Shown here piece by piece: positions 17,467 to 27,098 of a stretch of 64,000 bases of DNA. The position numbers and the translations under genes were made by a program. The notes below the pieces were generated by a model. The model did no database searches and was not told the origin of the DNA. It saw nothing but the letters and a program-made list of their open reading frames with translations. Origin of the DNA: Blautia sp. (GTDB lineage: Bacteria; Bacillota; Clostridia; Lachnospirales; Lachnospiraceae); NCBI GenBank assembly GCA_022769545.1, contig JALEJS010000014.1, positions 1-64,000 on the forward strand. Direction: 5' to 3'. The stretch's first letter is position 1; the number at the start of each line of letters is the position of its first letter.

Positions 17467-19158
17467 TCATGATTCTCCGTAAGCCGTAATCTCACTGACA
17501 CAGATATCATCTGTCAATGTTCCCACATACTCGTCCGTAAACAGAAAATCAATCCGGTCTGTGTAAATCGCAGCCGGGAGCATTAAAAGAAATTCCTTCT
17601 GCTCATCCGGGAATGTCAGTGAAAATTCCTGTTCTCCAATCGTCACGGTACATGCTTTCGGCCTGCTGTTCTCGATCCAGTTGTTTCCCGGTCTCCAGTT
17701 TCCCACACGAAAGCGGATTGCACGGACTGCACGGGTCTGATCGAATATGGCAGTCAGCAGCGGCCTGTTTTCACTGGTCTGCCAGGAACTGACTTCATCC
17801 CGGTCCATTGCCTTATCCGGTGTGTATTCATATGGTCCATATATATTATACTGTCCCTCCATCCTTTCCGGAATCAGCACCCCCAGCCCCTGTATTTTGG
17901 CAGGATCAAACGCTCCGAAGGCGGGCTTCTGCGGTATCGGTGTCGCAGTCAGCTCCGGTGTCGGTGTCGCAGTCGGCTCCGGAATCGGCATCGTGGTCGG
18001 CTCCGACGTTGATGTCGGCTGCCCGCCAGATCCAAGCCTTGCCATTAACGGACCCGTCGTATTACGAAATGCGAATAATGCAACGATCAGAACTGCCACA
18101 CAAATGCATGCAGTGATGATTCCGACTGCAGCCAGATTCCTTTTTCCGGTTTCCTTTTTATCTTCTTTTTTGGTCAGATCAAAAAGCAGCTCCTGCATAT
18201 TCTGATAGCGGTCCTCCGCCTTCATGGACAACCCCTTCTGAATCGCCTCTGAAACCCTGCGGGATACCGGAGGAATTTTGTTTTCGGCCGCCAGAACGGC
18301 CAGGGGCCGAACCCTGTCACCGGAAATACGGGCAACTGCTTCCTGCGGTTTTTTTCCTGCCATCATCCGGTACATGGTCGCACAGAGTGCATAGACATCG
18401 GTCCAAGGCCCCTGTCTGCCATGTGTCTCATACTGCTCAATGGGCGCATATCCCTGCTTCAGCACAACGGTAATGCTGTGTGTTCCTGCACTGCTGAGCA
18501 TGCGTGCCGCGCCGAAGTCAATCAGGGAAACCTTCCCGGAACGATCTATCATGATATTGTCCGGACTGATGTCACGGTGAACGATTCCTTCTTCATGTAC
18601 CCGGATGAGAATCTGCATCACCGGCATCAGAATCTCCAGCGTTTCCTTCTCTGTGAGGACGCCTCGCTGTTCCAGATATTTTTGCAGACTGATCCCGTCC
18701 ACATATTCCATTACCATATACGCCGTTCCGTTCTCGTAGAAGAACGAACAAACCTGTACAATTCCTTCCTCATTGCGGAATTTCCCAAGCTTTTTTGCTT
18801 CCTCAGAGAAGCTTCGCAGTCCATTTTCAAAATAAGACCTGCGTTCTCCTGTCCTGGCCGTGACGACCTCCGTCGACCCGCTCTGCGTATCCCGGAACGC
18901 CAGGCTGGTCGGAAAATACTCTTTCACAGCAACCGGCATCTCCAGGTACAGATCCATGGCGATATAGGTAATACCAAAGCCGCCCTCACCAAGCACCTTT
19001 CCCAGATAATACTGACCATTCAGGATGGTGCCCGGCTTCAGAGCGCGCCCGCTTCGGACACTTTCATACTCTCTTCGGTCAAATCCACAAAAAGGACAAT
19101 TCCCATCCGGTCTTTCCAGCTCACGCATACAGCCCGGACATAATCTGCTGATATCCAC
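17467..19158 (-). CDS. Receptor Ser/Thr kinase with NADase-type/discoidin-like domain
   Basis: The 563-aa protein has the zinc ribbon CPGC...CPFC, an intact kinase domain (VAVKEYFP, VHRDISPDN, LIDFGAAR, QGYAPIEQYE), one membrane helix (about 341-364) and a Pro/Thr/Glu linker. The C-terminal domain of about 140 aa begins with YNIYGPYEYTPDKAMD. Its pattern (disordered start, SSWQT, RFRVGNWRPGNNW, SRPKACTV, strand-rich end) resembles the NADase-type glycan-binding or discoidin-like fold, so the sensor may bind sugar. This is my reading of the pattern, not a search result. Translation starts at GTG (19,158) behind AAGGAG. It does not carry the repeated leader of the upstream copies. Confidence 0.88.
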   Translation of the reverse strand: MDISRLCPGCMRELERPDGNCPFCGFDRREYESVRSGRALKPGTILNGQYYLGKVLGEGGFGITYIAMDLYLEMPVAVKEYFPTSLAFRDTQSGSTEVVTARTGERRSYFENGLRSFSEEAKKLGKFRNEEGIVQVCSFFYENGTAYMVMEYVDGISLQKYLEQRGVLTEKETLEILMPVMQILIRVHEEGIVHRDISPDNIMIDRSGKVSLIDFGAARMLSSAGTHSITVVLKQGYAPIEQYETHGRQGPWTDVYALCATMYRMMAGKKPQEAVARISGDRVRPLAVLAAENKIPPVSRRVSEAIQKGLSMKAEDRYQNMQELLFDLTKKEDKKETGKRNLAAVGIITACICVAVLIVALFAFRNTTGPLMARLGSGGQPTSTSEPTTMPIPEPTATPTPELTATPIPQKPAFGAFDPAKIQGLGVLIPERMEGQYNIYGPYEYTPDKAMDRDEVSSWQTSENRPLLTAIFDQTRAVRAIRFRVGNWRPGNNWIENSRPKACTVTIGEQEFSLTFPDEQKEFLLMLPAAIYTDRIDFLFTDEYVGTLTDDICVSEITAYGES

Positions 19159-19182
19159 TGTTTTACTCCTTTGTACGCTATT

Positions 19183-22100
19183 TCACCATTTTTCCGCTTC
19201 GTATCTCTGTTCCCAGTACGCTGCCATTTCCGGATCTGCTTCCACTCCGGTACCAGACTCGTACATTTTCCAAAGCGCCCTCATGGCATAACTGGCCCCC
19301 CCTTCTGCCGCTTTTTTATACCATTCCAGAGCTTTCTGATAATTCTGTTCCACACCTTTTCCGTCACAATATGCTTCTGCCAGATCATACTGATCATAAA
19401 CCCTTCCAAAGCCTGCGCTTATTTCGAGATACTGAAATCTTTTTTCATACCATTTCCGGGCCTTTTCACTGTCCGGTTCCGTGCCCTCTCCGGCTTCATA
19501 CATATACCCCAGGCTGTCACAGGCATATACATTCCCCTGCTCTGCCGCTTTTTCAAACCATTTCAGGGCTTTCTGAGAGTCTTTCTCCACCAGCTCGTTT
19601 CCCCAATCATAAACCCATCCTAAATTTAACTGTGCATGCTTATCTCCATTCTCTGCTTTCCGTTCCAGATACGTCAGGTATTTTCCGTACCACTCCTGCG
19701 CTTTTTCCAGATCCTTTTCAGCCAGCTCTCCTTCCGCATACACGAGCCCAAGCTCCTCCATTGCATAAGAAAACCCCTGTCCTGCGGATTTTTCATACCA
19801 CAAAAGTGCTTTTTCCCAATCCTTCTCTACATTGAGTTCCCCGCGAGCGTAAATTCTGCCCAGCTTGTACTGCGCATATGCATCCCCGCGTTCTGCATCC
19901 CTGATGTACTGCTCCAGTACCTTCGCATACCACTCCTGTGCCTTTTCCTCATCTCTTTCCACTCCGTTTCCTTCGGAATACATATCTCCCAGCTTTTGCT
20001 GTGCATAGTCATATCCCTGTCCAGCTGACTTTTCATACCATTCCAGTGCTTTTTCATAGTTCTGTTCCACACCTTCTCCTTCCAGATACATGGCAGCCAG
20101 TCTTTCCTGCGCATAGACATTCCCCTGTTCCGCCGCTTTCTCATACCACTTTGCAGCATTCTGATCATCGATTGGCACACCATTTCCACAATCGTACACA
20201 ACTGCCAGTGAATACTGCGCATCTGCATTGCCGGATGCAGCTCTCTGTTCATATTGTTCCAGTGCTCTCGCATACCATTTGAGGGCATTTTCCTCACTGA
20301 TCGGAATCCCGCGTCCTTCCATATACATGGAACCAAGCGTTTCCTGCGCAGAGATATTTCCCTGTTCCGCCGCCTTTTCATACCATTTCACTGCCGCCGG
20401 ATAATCCTGTTCCACACCATTTCCCGCGCAGTAATAATCCCCAAGGGTCTCCTGGGCAAATGGGTCTCCCCTGTCTGCCCGTTTCTGATACTGCGCAAAG
20501 GCTTTGCCATACCATTCCTTTACTTTTTCCAGATCCGGTTCCACACCTTCTCCCTCCAGATACATGGAAGCGAGTTTTTCCTGTGCAGAGATATTTCCCT
20601 GCTCCGCCGCCTTCTCATACCACGCTGCGGCACTCTTATGATCGACCGTCACGCCGCATCCCCAATAGTACGCATTTCCCATTGCATACTGTGAGGAAGC
20701 TTTTCCCTGCTCTGCCTCCTTTTCATACTGTACCAGGGATTTTTCAAACCATTCCCAGGAAAGATCCGGATTCATTTTCCCGCTGTTCTCATTATCATAC
20801 AATCGTCCCAGCATATACTGAGCATCTGCCTTATTCTGCTCTGCCGACTTCTGATACCATTCCTCTGCCTGATCATAATCACATGCGGGCCCCTTGCCAT
20901 AATAATATGCACAGCCCAGAGAATACTGTGCATCCGCATCTCCCTGCTTTGCCAGCTTCTCGTACTGCAAAAAGGACTCTTCGAACAGGCTGTCTGCCTT
21001 TTCCATATCCTGCGGCACTCCTCTGCCATTCTCATAGCAGTCTGCCAGAGCGTACAGAGCGCCTGCATTTCCCTGTTCTGCCGCTTTTTCAAAATATTCG
21101 GCTGCCTTCACACAGTCCGGCTCCACAGCATCCCCGTTCAGGTACATCAGTCCCATCCGATACTGTGCCTGTGCATTTCCTTTTTCTGCATTTTTTTCCA
21201 GATATTCTTTTGCCAGTTCGTATTCTCCGGCTTTATAATATGTTTCTCCCATTTCCAGGTCACGGAGCGATGTCTTTTTTAAGAGCATTCCCACGACCAC
21301 AGCAGACACGACAAGCACCGCAGCCGCAATTCCCGTGATCAGGCGTTTTCTTCCTCCTGCTTTTCTTTCCGGCCTTTCGCGATGTTCCGTATTGTCAGAG
21401 ACCGTTTCGGCCTTCTTTCCCTGGCTCTGTTCCGTCTTATCTGCTTTGTTTTTGGTCTGTGTTTTTTCTGTACTTTTCAGATCTTCCATAAGGATCTGCA
21501 TATCCTGGTAGCGTTCTTCCCGCTTCAGAGACATTCCCTTTTCAATCACCTGAGAAATCTGTTCGGAAACCGGAGGAATCGCATGCTCCTCCACCAGCAC
21601 GGACAGCGGCTTCACCTGATCCTCATCTACCCGGGCTGCCGATTCCTGCGGTACCTTTCCGGACAGCATCCGGTACATCGTAGCGCAGACAGCATAGACA
21701 TCCGTCCACGGTCCCATTTTCCCCCTGGAATAATACTGTTCAAAGGGGGTATAGCCCGGCTTCAGCATCACTTCCAGACTCTTCGTCTCCGCTCCGGTCA
21801 CCATCCGCGCCGCTCCGAAATCGATCAGATATACTTTTCCATTGTCTCCCAGCATAATGTTGTCCGGACTGATGTCGCGGTGAATGACTCCCGTCTCATG
21901 GACTTTTCCCAGGATCTGCAGCACAGGTGTCATAATCTCCAGGGTTTCCGCCTCAGACAGCGGGGTGTTCTTTTCCTGCAGATACTGTTTCAGACTCTTC
22001 CCGCAAATATATTCCATGACCATATAAGCGGTTCCATTCTCATAAAACAGCGTATTGACTTTTACAATTCCGTCATATTCCCGAAACTGTATCAGCTTCC

Positions 22101-22464
22101 GGGCCTCTTCCACAAAGCTCTCCATTCCCCGATTGTAAAACGCTGCTTTTTCTCCGGTAAATGCAGTCAGACGGTTTGTCTGCAGCTGGGTGTTATCCCG
22201 CACGGCCAGGCCGGCCGGAAAATACTCTTTTATCGCCACGGGAAACAGCATATTCAGGTCATAGGCAAGATAGGTAATTCCAAATCCGCCCTCACCAAGC
22301 ACCTTTCCCACCAGATACTGCCCGTTCAGGATGGTTCCCGGACGCAGCACACGGGCACTGCAGTTTTGCATGTATTCATTTATATCAAATCCGCACCGGG
22401 GACAGCGCTGCCCCGTATTTTCAATCTCTTTCATACAGCCAAAACAGAGCTTGTTGACATCCAT
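19183..22464 (-). CDS. Receptor Ser/Thr kinase with long SEL1 repeat array (1,093 aa)
   Basis: The cytoplasmic half is the family standard: zinc ribbon Cys7/10/21/24, G-loop LGEGGFG, Lys79, HRD Asp197, DFG Asp215, then a charged linker (KTQTKNKADKTEQSQG). One membrane helix lies at about residues 374-394. The remaining 700 residues are about 17 SEL1 (TPR-like) repeats. These alternate between a unit with WYEKAAEQGN and a longer unit with QYxxxAxxGD, giving a super-repeat of about 76 residues. SEL1 arrays are protein-binding solenoids; here they would face outward. The gene is preceded by the conserved leader and an AAGGAG site. Downstream kinase B starts only 24 bases after the stop, so the two are probably co-transcribed. 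Confidence 0.93.
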   Translation of the reverse strand: MDVNKLCFGCMKEIENTGQRCPRCGFDINEYMQNCSARVLRPGTILNGQYLVGKVLGEGGFGITYLAYDLNMLFPVAIKEYFPAGLAVRDNTQLQTNRLTAFTGEKAAFYNRGMESFVEEARKLIQFREYDGIVKVNTLFYENGTAYMVMEYICGKSLKQYLQEKNTPLSEAETLEIMTPVLQILGKVHETGVIHRDISPDNIMLGDNGKVYLIDFGAARMVTGAETKSLEVMLKPGYTPFEQYYSRGKMGPWTDVYAVCATMYRMLSGKVPQESAARVDEDQVKPLSVLVEEHAIPPVSEQISQVIEKGMSLKREERYQDMQILMEDLKSTEKTQTKNKADKTEQSQGKKAETVSDNTEHRERPERKAGGRKRLITGIAAAVLVVSAVVVGMLLKKTSLRDLEMGETYYKAGEYELAKEYLEKNAEKGNAQAQYRMGLMYLNGDAVEPDCVKAAEYFEKAAEQGNAGALYALADCYENGRGVPQDMEKADSLFEESFLQYEKLAKQGDADAQYSLGCAYYYGKGPACDYDQAEEWYQKSAEQNKADAQYMLGRLYDNENSGKMNPDLSWEWFEKSLVQYEKEAEQGKASSQYAMGNAYYWGCGVTVDHKSAAAWYEKAAEQGNISAQEKLASMYLEGEGVEPDLEKVKEWYGKAFAQYQKRADRGDPFAQETLGDYYCAGNGVEQDYPAAVKWYEKAAEQGNISAQETLGSMYMEGRGIPISEENALKWYARALEQYEQRAASGNADAQYSLAVVYDCGNGVPIDDQNAAKWYEKAAEQGNVYAQERLAAMYLEGEGVEQNYEKALEWYEKSAGQGYDYAQQKLGDMYSEGNGVERDEEKAQEWYAKVLEQYIRDAERGDAYAQYKLGRIYARGELNVEKDWEKALLWYEKSAGQGFSYAMEELGLVYAEGELAEKDLEKAQEWYGKYLTYLERKAENGDKHAQLNLGWVYDWGNELVEKDSQKALKWFEKAAEQGNVYACDSLGYMYEAGEGTEPDSEKARKWYEKRFQYLEISAGFGRVYDQYDLAEAYCDGKGVEQNYQKALEWYKKAAEGGASYAMRALWKMYESGTGVEADPEMAAYWEQRYEAEKW

Positions 22465-22556
22465 CTGATTACTCCTTCTCTTTCATTTTATAAAAGATTT
22501 ATCCTTTTTTTACCTGGCGTTTCTTCTTTTTATCATTTGATTCTGGTACCTGGCAC
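22465..22556 (-). repeat. Conserved kinase leader, copy 1
   Basis: About 90 bp upstream of the 1,093-aa kinase. Read on the minus strand it runs from GTGCCAGGTACCAGAATC through an A-rich AAAAAGAAGAAAC segment and AAAAAAGGATAAATCTTTT to GAAGGAGTAATCAG-ATG. A second GTGCC follows further upstream. The same block precedes seven other kinase genes. Confidence 0.9.
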
Positions 22557-22579
22557 CCATTTGTGGCACCCATTTGGAC

Positions 22580-25500
22580 TCATCTGGAAGAAAACAGATT
22601 CCATCCGGAGTCCGTAGATACAATTCCAAAATTTGAACCAACTCTATAATACTGAACCACCTCATCATACCACTTCCGGTACATTTCTGTTCCTTCCTGC
22701 CCATTTGCATACATGTTTCCAAGCTGTTCTCTGGAATAAAGATTCCCCTGTTCTGCCGCTTTTTCATACCACTGCAGTCCCTTCTGCCGATTTTGAGTCA
22801 CAAAGTCATTTCCATTAAAATAAATTTTACCCAATTCACATTGTAAATCGGCATCTCCATACTCCGCTTTTCTCTCCATATATGCCATGGCTTTTCCGTA
22901 CCACTCCAGCGCTTTTTCCGGATCCTGTTCAACCCCATCACCTTCTGCATACATAAATCCAAGACTTTCCTGCGCGGCACAATATCCCTGTTCCGCAGCC
23001 TTTTTATACCACTGAAACTTTTCTTCGCAATCTTTTATTACACCAGATTTGCCAGAACCATAGATACTCCCCAACAAATACTGTTCATACATATCTCCAT
23101 GCTCTGCCTTCCAGATATGATAGTCCAACGCTTTTGTATACCATTCCTGTGCTCTTTCCAGATCCTTTTTCACACCATTTCCACTGACGTATATATCGCC
23201 CAACTTCTCCTGCGCAGAGTAATATCCCTGTCCTGCCGCCTCAAAATACCACTTCAGGGCTTTCTCCTTATCCTCTTCCAAATAAAGTCCTTCATAATAC
23301 ATATCCCCCAGTTTTTTCTGCGCATATACATTTCCCTGTTCCGCAGCTTTCTCATACCATATCTGTGCCTTCGTAAAATTCATTTCCACGCCATCACCCA
23401 GATAATAACAGTCCCCCAGCCTATACTGAATATCTGCATTTCCCAAAGCAGCCCTCTGTTCATATTGTGCAAGAGCTTTTCCATACCATTTCAGCGTACT
23501 CTCCTCATTGATCTCCATGCCTTTTCCTTCCCAGAAAGCAGAACCAAGAGCTCTCTGAGCATTGACATTTCCCTGTTCTGCCGCTTTTTCATACCACCTT
23601 GCCGCTTTCTGATAATCCTGCTCCACACCGTTCCCGGCACTATAATACTCAGCCAGTATATACTGTGCATCCGGATCATTGCTGTCTGCACACTTTTTAT
23701 ATTGTTCAAAAGTTTTGCGATACCATTCTCTTGCTTTTTCAATACTTGGCTCCACACCATTTCCCTCAAGATACATGTGACCAAGCATATCCTGTGCTTT
23801 CACGTTTCCCTGCTCTGCGGCTTTTTCGTACCATTTCGCCGCATTTCCATAATCTACAACTACTCCATAGCCCCAATAATACGCATTTGCCAGCGAATAC
23901 TGTGCCGAGTCGTTTCCCTGTTCTGCCTCTTTTATGTATTGCATAAATGCACTCTGATACCATTCCCATGAACGATCCAGATCCCATTTCCAGCTGAATG
24001 TCGAATACAACTGACCCAGCATAAATTTTGCATCTGCATTTCCCTGTTCCGCGGCCTTTTCATACCATACTTCTGCCTGATCATAATTACACGCAGTTCC
24101 ATTCCCGTAAAAGCAGGCATTGCCAAGAGCGTATTGCGCATCGGAATCTCCATCTCCTGCCAGTTTCTCATATTGCCGCAAAGCTTCTCCATAAAGGCTA
24201 TTCGCCTTCTCAATATCCTGTTGTACTCCCCTTCCTTTATCGTAACACTCTGCCAGACAATTCAATGCCCCTGCATGTTTCTGAGATGCCGCCTCTTCAA
24301 AATACTCTACTGCTTTTTCACAATCCGGAGCAACACCATTACCATTCATATACATCAATCCCATCCGGAACTGTGCCTGTGCATTTTCTTTTACTGCCGA
24401 TTTCTCCAGATATTTTTTCGCCTGTTCAAATTTTCCTGCCTGATAGAGCTTTTCTCCGACCGTACCATTTTGTATCAGATTCTCCCTAATGATTATTCCA
24501 GAGAACAGTACTAATATCCCGACAATTACCGCCACACTTCCTGTAAACAGCCATTTCTTCCCTCCGGTCCTGCGCCTGGTTATCGCTTCACTTTTCTCCT
24601 TCTGTTTCTTTTTGTTATTTTTCAGTTCATTCAGCAGCGTTTCCATGTCTGAATATCGGTCTTCTTCTTTCAGGGACATTCCTTTTTCAATAACGTCTGA
24701 TAACTGAGTTGATAATGGCGGGATAGCTTTTTCCACCGTCAATTCCTTCAACGTTTTCACCTGATCCACAGACATCCTTGCCGCCGATTCCTGCGGTATC
24801 TTTCCAGACAGCATCCGATACATGGTGGCACAGACAGCATACACATCGGTCCACGGCCCCATATTTCCTTTGGAATAATATTGCTCAAATGGTGTATAGC
24901 CCGGTTTCAGCATTACTTCAAGACTTTTGGTTTCTGCTCCGGTTACCATTCGGGCTGCCCCAAAATCAATCAGATAAACCTTTCCATTATCACCCAGCAT
25001 AATGTTATCCGGACTGACATCGCGGTGAATGACTCCACTCTCATGAACCTTTCCTAATATCCGCAAAACCGGTTTCATAATCGCCAGTGTTTCTGCTTCA
25101 GACAAAGGAACCTGCTTTTCCTGCAGATACTGTTTCAGACTTTTACCACGAATATATTCCATCACCATATAGGCTGTTCCGTTTTCATAAAACAGTGTAT
25201 TTACTTTTACAATCCCTTCATAATCACGGAACTGCATCAGTTTTCTGACTTCTTCGACAAAATTATTCAGACCATGCTCAAAATAATTCTTTTTTTCACC
25301 GGAAAATGCGGATATCCTTCCATCTGATTTTTCCGATCCATCCCGTGAAGCAAGCCCTGATGGAAAGTATTCTTTGATTGCAACCGCCATCATCACATTC
25401 AGGTCAAACGCAAGATATGTAATCCCAAATCCGCCCTCGCCAAGCACCTTTCCCACCAGATACTGCCCGTTCAGGATCGTTCCAGGACGCAGCACACGGG

Positions 25501-25609
25501 CACTGCAGTTTTGCATGTATTCGTTTATATCAAATCCACATCTGGGACAGCGCTGCCCCGGATTCTCTTTCTCTTTCATACAGCCAAAACAGAGCTTGTT
25601 GACGTCCAT
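22580..25609 (-). CDS. Receptor Ser/Thr kinase with long SEL1 repeat array (1,009 aa)
   Basis: Built like its downstream neighbour: zinc ribbon Cys7/10/21/24, catalytic Lys79, HRDVSPDN Asp197, DFG Asp215, membrane helix at about 355-376 and about 15 SEL1 repeats with the same long/short alternation. The HRDV variant and the segment GLASRDGSEKSDGRISAF are shared with the kinase at 30,237-31,772, with only a few changes over the first 250 residues. The C-terminal end (YRVGSNFGIVSTDSGWNLF) does not look like a SEL1 unit. It follows the conserved leader. The stop codon lies 24 bases before the repeat block of the next gene. Confidence 0.93.
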   Translation of the reverse strand: MDVNKLCFGCMKEKENPGQRCPRCGFDINEYMQNCSARVLRPGTILNGQYLVGKVLGEGGFGITYLAFDLNVMMAVAIKEYFPSGLASRDGSEKSDGRISAFSGEKKNYFEHGLNNFVEEVRKLMQFRDYEGIVKVNTLFYENGTAYMVMEYIRGKSLKQYLQEKQVPLSEAETLAIMKPVLRILGKVHESGVIHRDVSPDNIMLGDNGKVYLIDFGAARMVTGAETKSLEVMLKPGYTPFEQYYSKGNMGPWTDVYAVCATMYRMLSGKIPQESAARMSVDQVKTLKELTVEKAIPPLSTQLSDVIEKGMSLKEEDRYSDMETLLNELKNNKKKQKEKSEAITRRRTGGKKWLFTGSVAVIVGILVLFSGIIIRENLIQNGTVGEKLYQAGKFEQAKKYLEKSAVKENAQAQFRMGLMYMNGNGVAPDCEKAVEYFEEAASQKHAGALNCLAECYDKGRGVQQDIEKANSLYGEALRQYEKLAGDGDSDAQYALGNACFYGNGTACNYDQAEVWYEKAAEQGNADAKFMLGQLYSTFSWKWDLDRSWEWYQSAFMQYIKEAEQGNDSAQYSLANAYYWGYGVVVDYGNAAKWYEKAAEQGNVKAQDMLGHMYLEGNGVEPSIEKAREWYRKTFEQYKKCADSNDPDAQYILAEYYSAGNGVEQDYQKAARWYEKAAEQGNVNAQRALGSAFWEGKGMEINEESTLKWYGKALAQYEQRAALGNADIQYRLGDCYYLGDGVEMNFTKAQIWYEKAAEQGNVYAQKKLGDMYYEGLYLEEDKEKALKWYFEAAGQGYYSAQEKLGDIYVSGNGVKKDLERAQEWYTKALDYHIWKAEHGDMYEQYLLGSIYGSGKSGVIKDCEEKFQWYKKAAEQGYCAAQESLGFMYAEGDGVEQDPEKALEWYGKAMAYMERKAEYGDADLQCELGKIYFNGNDFVTQNRQKGLQWYEKAAEQGNLYSREQLGNMYANGQEGTEMYRKWYDEVVQYYRVGSNFGIVSTDSGWNLFSSR

Positions 25610-25700
25610 CTGATTACTCCTTCTTTTTCATTTATAAAAGATTTATCCTTTTTTTACCTGGTGTTTCTTCTTTTTATGATTTGATTCTGGTACCTGGCAC
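25610..25700 (-). repeat. Conserved kinase leader, copy 2
   Basis: Same organisation as copy 1, ending upstream with GTGCCAGGTACCAGAATC (25,700-25,683). It lies 21 bases from the stop codon of the 402-aa kinase. Confidence 0.9.
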
Positions 25701-25721
25701 CCGTCTGTTCAAGTTGCCATA

Positions 25722-26930
25722 TCAGGGAGTCCCAGTTGCTGATACCCCCAGCCACATCGTAAGGAATATAAGAAAAATCAGGCCACAGATCATTGCAATA
25801 TCTCTTTTATCCATATATGTTATGATTTTTTTTACATCAGTTTTTGAGATTGTTGCATCGGAGTTATCTGAAAACTGCGTGTTCTGTGACTCCGGGAATT
25901 CCGGTTTCGCTTGTTCCCGAACTGATATTTTTTCAGATCCGTTTAATTCTTTTAAAAGAATTCCCAGATCCTGATATCGATCTTCCGTTTTCAGAGACAT
26001 TCCTTTTTCCACAACCTGTGAAGTTCTCTGTGATACCGATGGGATTTCTCTTTTTTCTGAGAGCGCATACAACGTTTCCTGCTGATCCCGGTCAATGCGT
26101 GCCAGGGATTCCTGCGGTACCCTTCCGGACATCATCCGGTACATGGTGGCGCAAACGGCATACACATCCGTCCAGGGGCCCATGTTTCCTCTGGAATAGT
26201 ACTGCTCAAATGGCGTATATCCCGGTTTTAATACCACATCCAGACTCTTTGATTCCGCTCCGGTTATCATGCGGGCCGCTCCGAAATCGATCAGATAGAC
26301 TTTCCCGTTTTCCCCCAGCATAATATTATCCGGGCTGATATCCCGATGGATAATTCCAGCTTCATGAACTTTTTCCAGCATTTTCAATATTGGCATCATG
26401 ATTCTGAATGTCTCTGCTTCTGTCAGCGGAGCTCTCTTTTCCTGCAGATACTGTTTCAGACTCTTTCCATGGATATATTCCATCACCATATAGGCAGTTC
26501 CGTTTTCATAAAATAATGTGTTTACCTGCACAATTCCTTCCTCATACCGGAACCGGATCAGGCTCTTTGCTTCTTCGGTGAAACGCTCCAGACCCTGCTG
26601 ATAATATACGGATTTTTCCCCGGATAGCACTGAGATTCTGGTAATGCTTCTCTCACTGGCATCACGTACAGCCAGTCCTGCCGGAAAGTACTCCTTTATC
26701 GCCACCTGCATTTCCAGATTCAGGTCCATCGCAAGATATGTAATCCCAAAACCGCCCTCGCCCAGTACTTTTCCTACCAGGTACTGACCATTCAGGATCG
26801 TACCCGGACGCAGTACACGCGCACTGCAGCTTTGCATATATTCATTTATGTCAAACCCACAGTAGGGACAAGGCTGTCCCTGATTTTCATTCTCTTTCAT
26901 ACAGCCTAAACAAAGCTTGTTGACATCCAT
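25722..26930 (-). CDS. Ser/Thr kinase with membrane tail and no sensor domain
   Basis: The 402-aa protein has the zinc ribbon and an intact kinase domain (Lys79, IHRDISPDN, LIDFGAAR). After a Ser/Lys-rich linker it ends with a single hydrophobic helix (about 378-397) and the residues VSATGTP. No outside domain remains, in contrast to all neighbours. The reading frame closes 21 bases before the GTGCC repeat of the next leader, so the tail may have been lost by recombination at that repeat. Its kinase domain is closest to the one at 32,030-34,345 (shared SERSITRISVLSGEKSVYYQQGL-type block). Confidence 0.9.
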   Translation of the reverse strand: MDVNKLCLGCMKENENQGQPCPYCGFDINEYMQSCSARVLRPGTILNGQYLVGKVLGEGGFGITYLAMDLNLEMQVAIKEYFPAGLAVRDASERSITRISVLSGEKSVYYQQGLERFTEEAKSLIRFRYEEGIVQVNTLFYENGTAYMVMEYIHGKSLKQYLQEKRAPLTEAETFRIMMPILKMLEKVHEAGIIHRDISPDNIMLGENGKVYLIDFGAARMITGAESKSLDVVLKPGYTPFEQYYSRGNMGPWTDVYAVCATMYRMMSGRVPQESLARIDRDQQETLYALSEKREIPSVSQRTSQVVEKGMSLKTEDRYQDLGILLKELNGSEKISVREQAKPEFPESQNTQFSDNSDATISKTDVKKIITYMDKRDIAMICGLIFLIFLTMWLGVSATGTP

Positions 26931-27022
26931 CCGATTACTCCTTCTCTTCCTTTTTACAAAAGATTTATTATTTTTTCAGTTGGTGTTTCTTCTTTTTATG
27001 ATTTGATTCTGGTACCTGGCAC
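26931..27022 (-). repeat. Conserved kinase leader, copy 3
   Basis: Leader of the 402-aa kinase, ending at GTGCCAGGTACC (27,022-27,011). Immediately beyond the repeat lies a ten-codon kinase remnant, so here the repeat is fused to a broken gene. Confidence 0.88.
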
Positions 27023-27031
27023 CCCTCTGGC

Positions 27032-27061
27032 ACAGCCGAAACACAAGTTGTTGATATCCAT
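27032..27061 (-). pseudogene. Remnant of a kinase gene (first ten codons)
   Basis: An ATG at 27,061 opens MDINNLCFGC, the first half of the family's zinc ribbon. After the second cysteine the sequence turns into the GTGCCAGGTACC repeat (ARGVPG...) and stops at 26,996. The join lies in short shared TGCCAG sequence. The rest of a kinase gene has been deleted here. Confidence 0.75.
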
Positions 27062-27098
27062 TTTGTTTGCTTCTTCGTACGATTCTGAATCCAGATCC

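Noticed and set aside
19371-24513. Many His/Pro-rich plus-strand frames opposite the SEL1 kinases
   Set aside because: They mirror the periodic SEL1 coding sequence, so their repeats are secondary.
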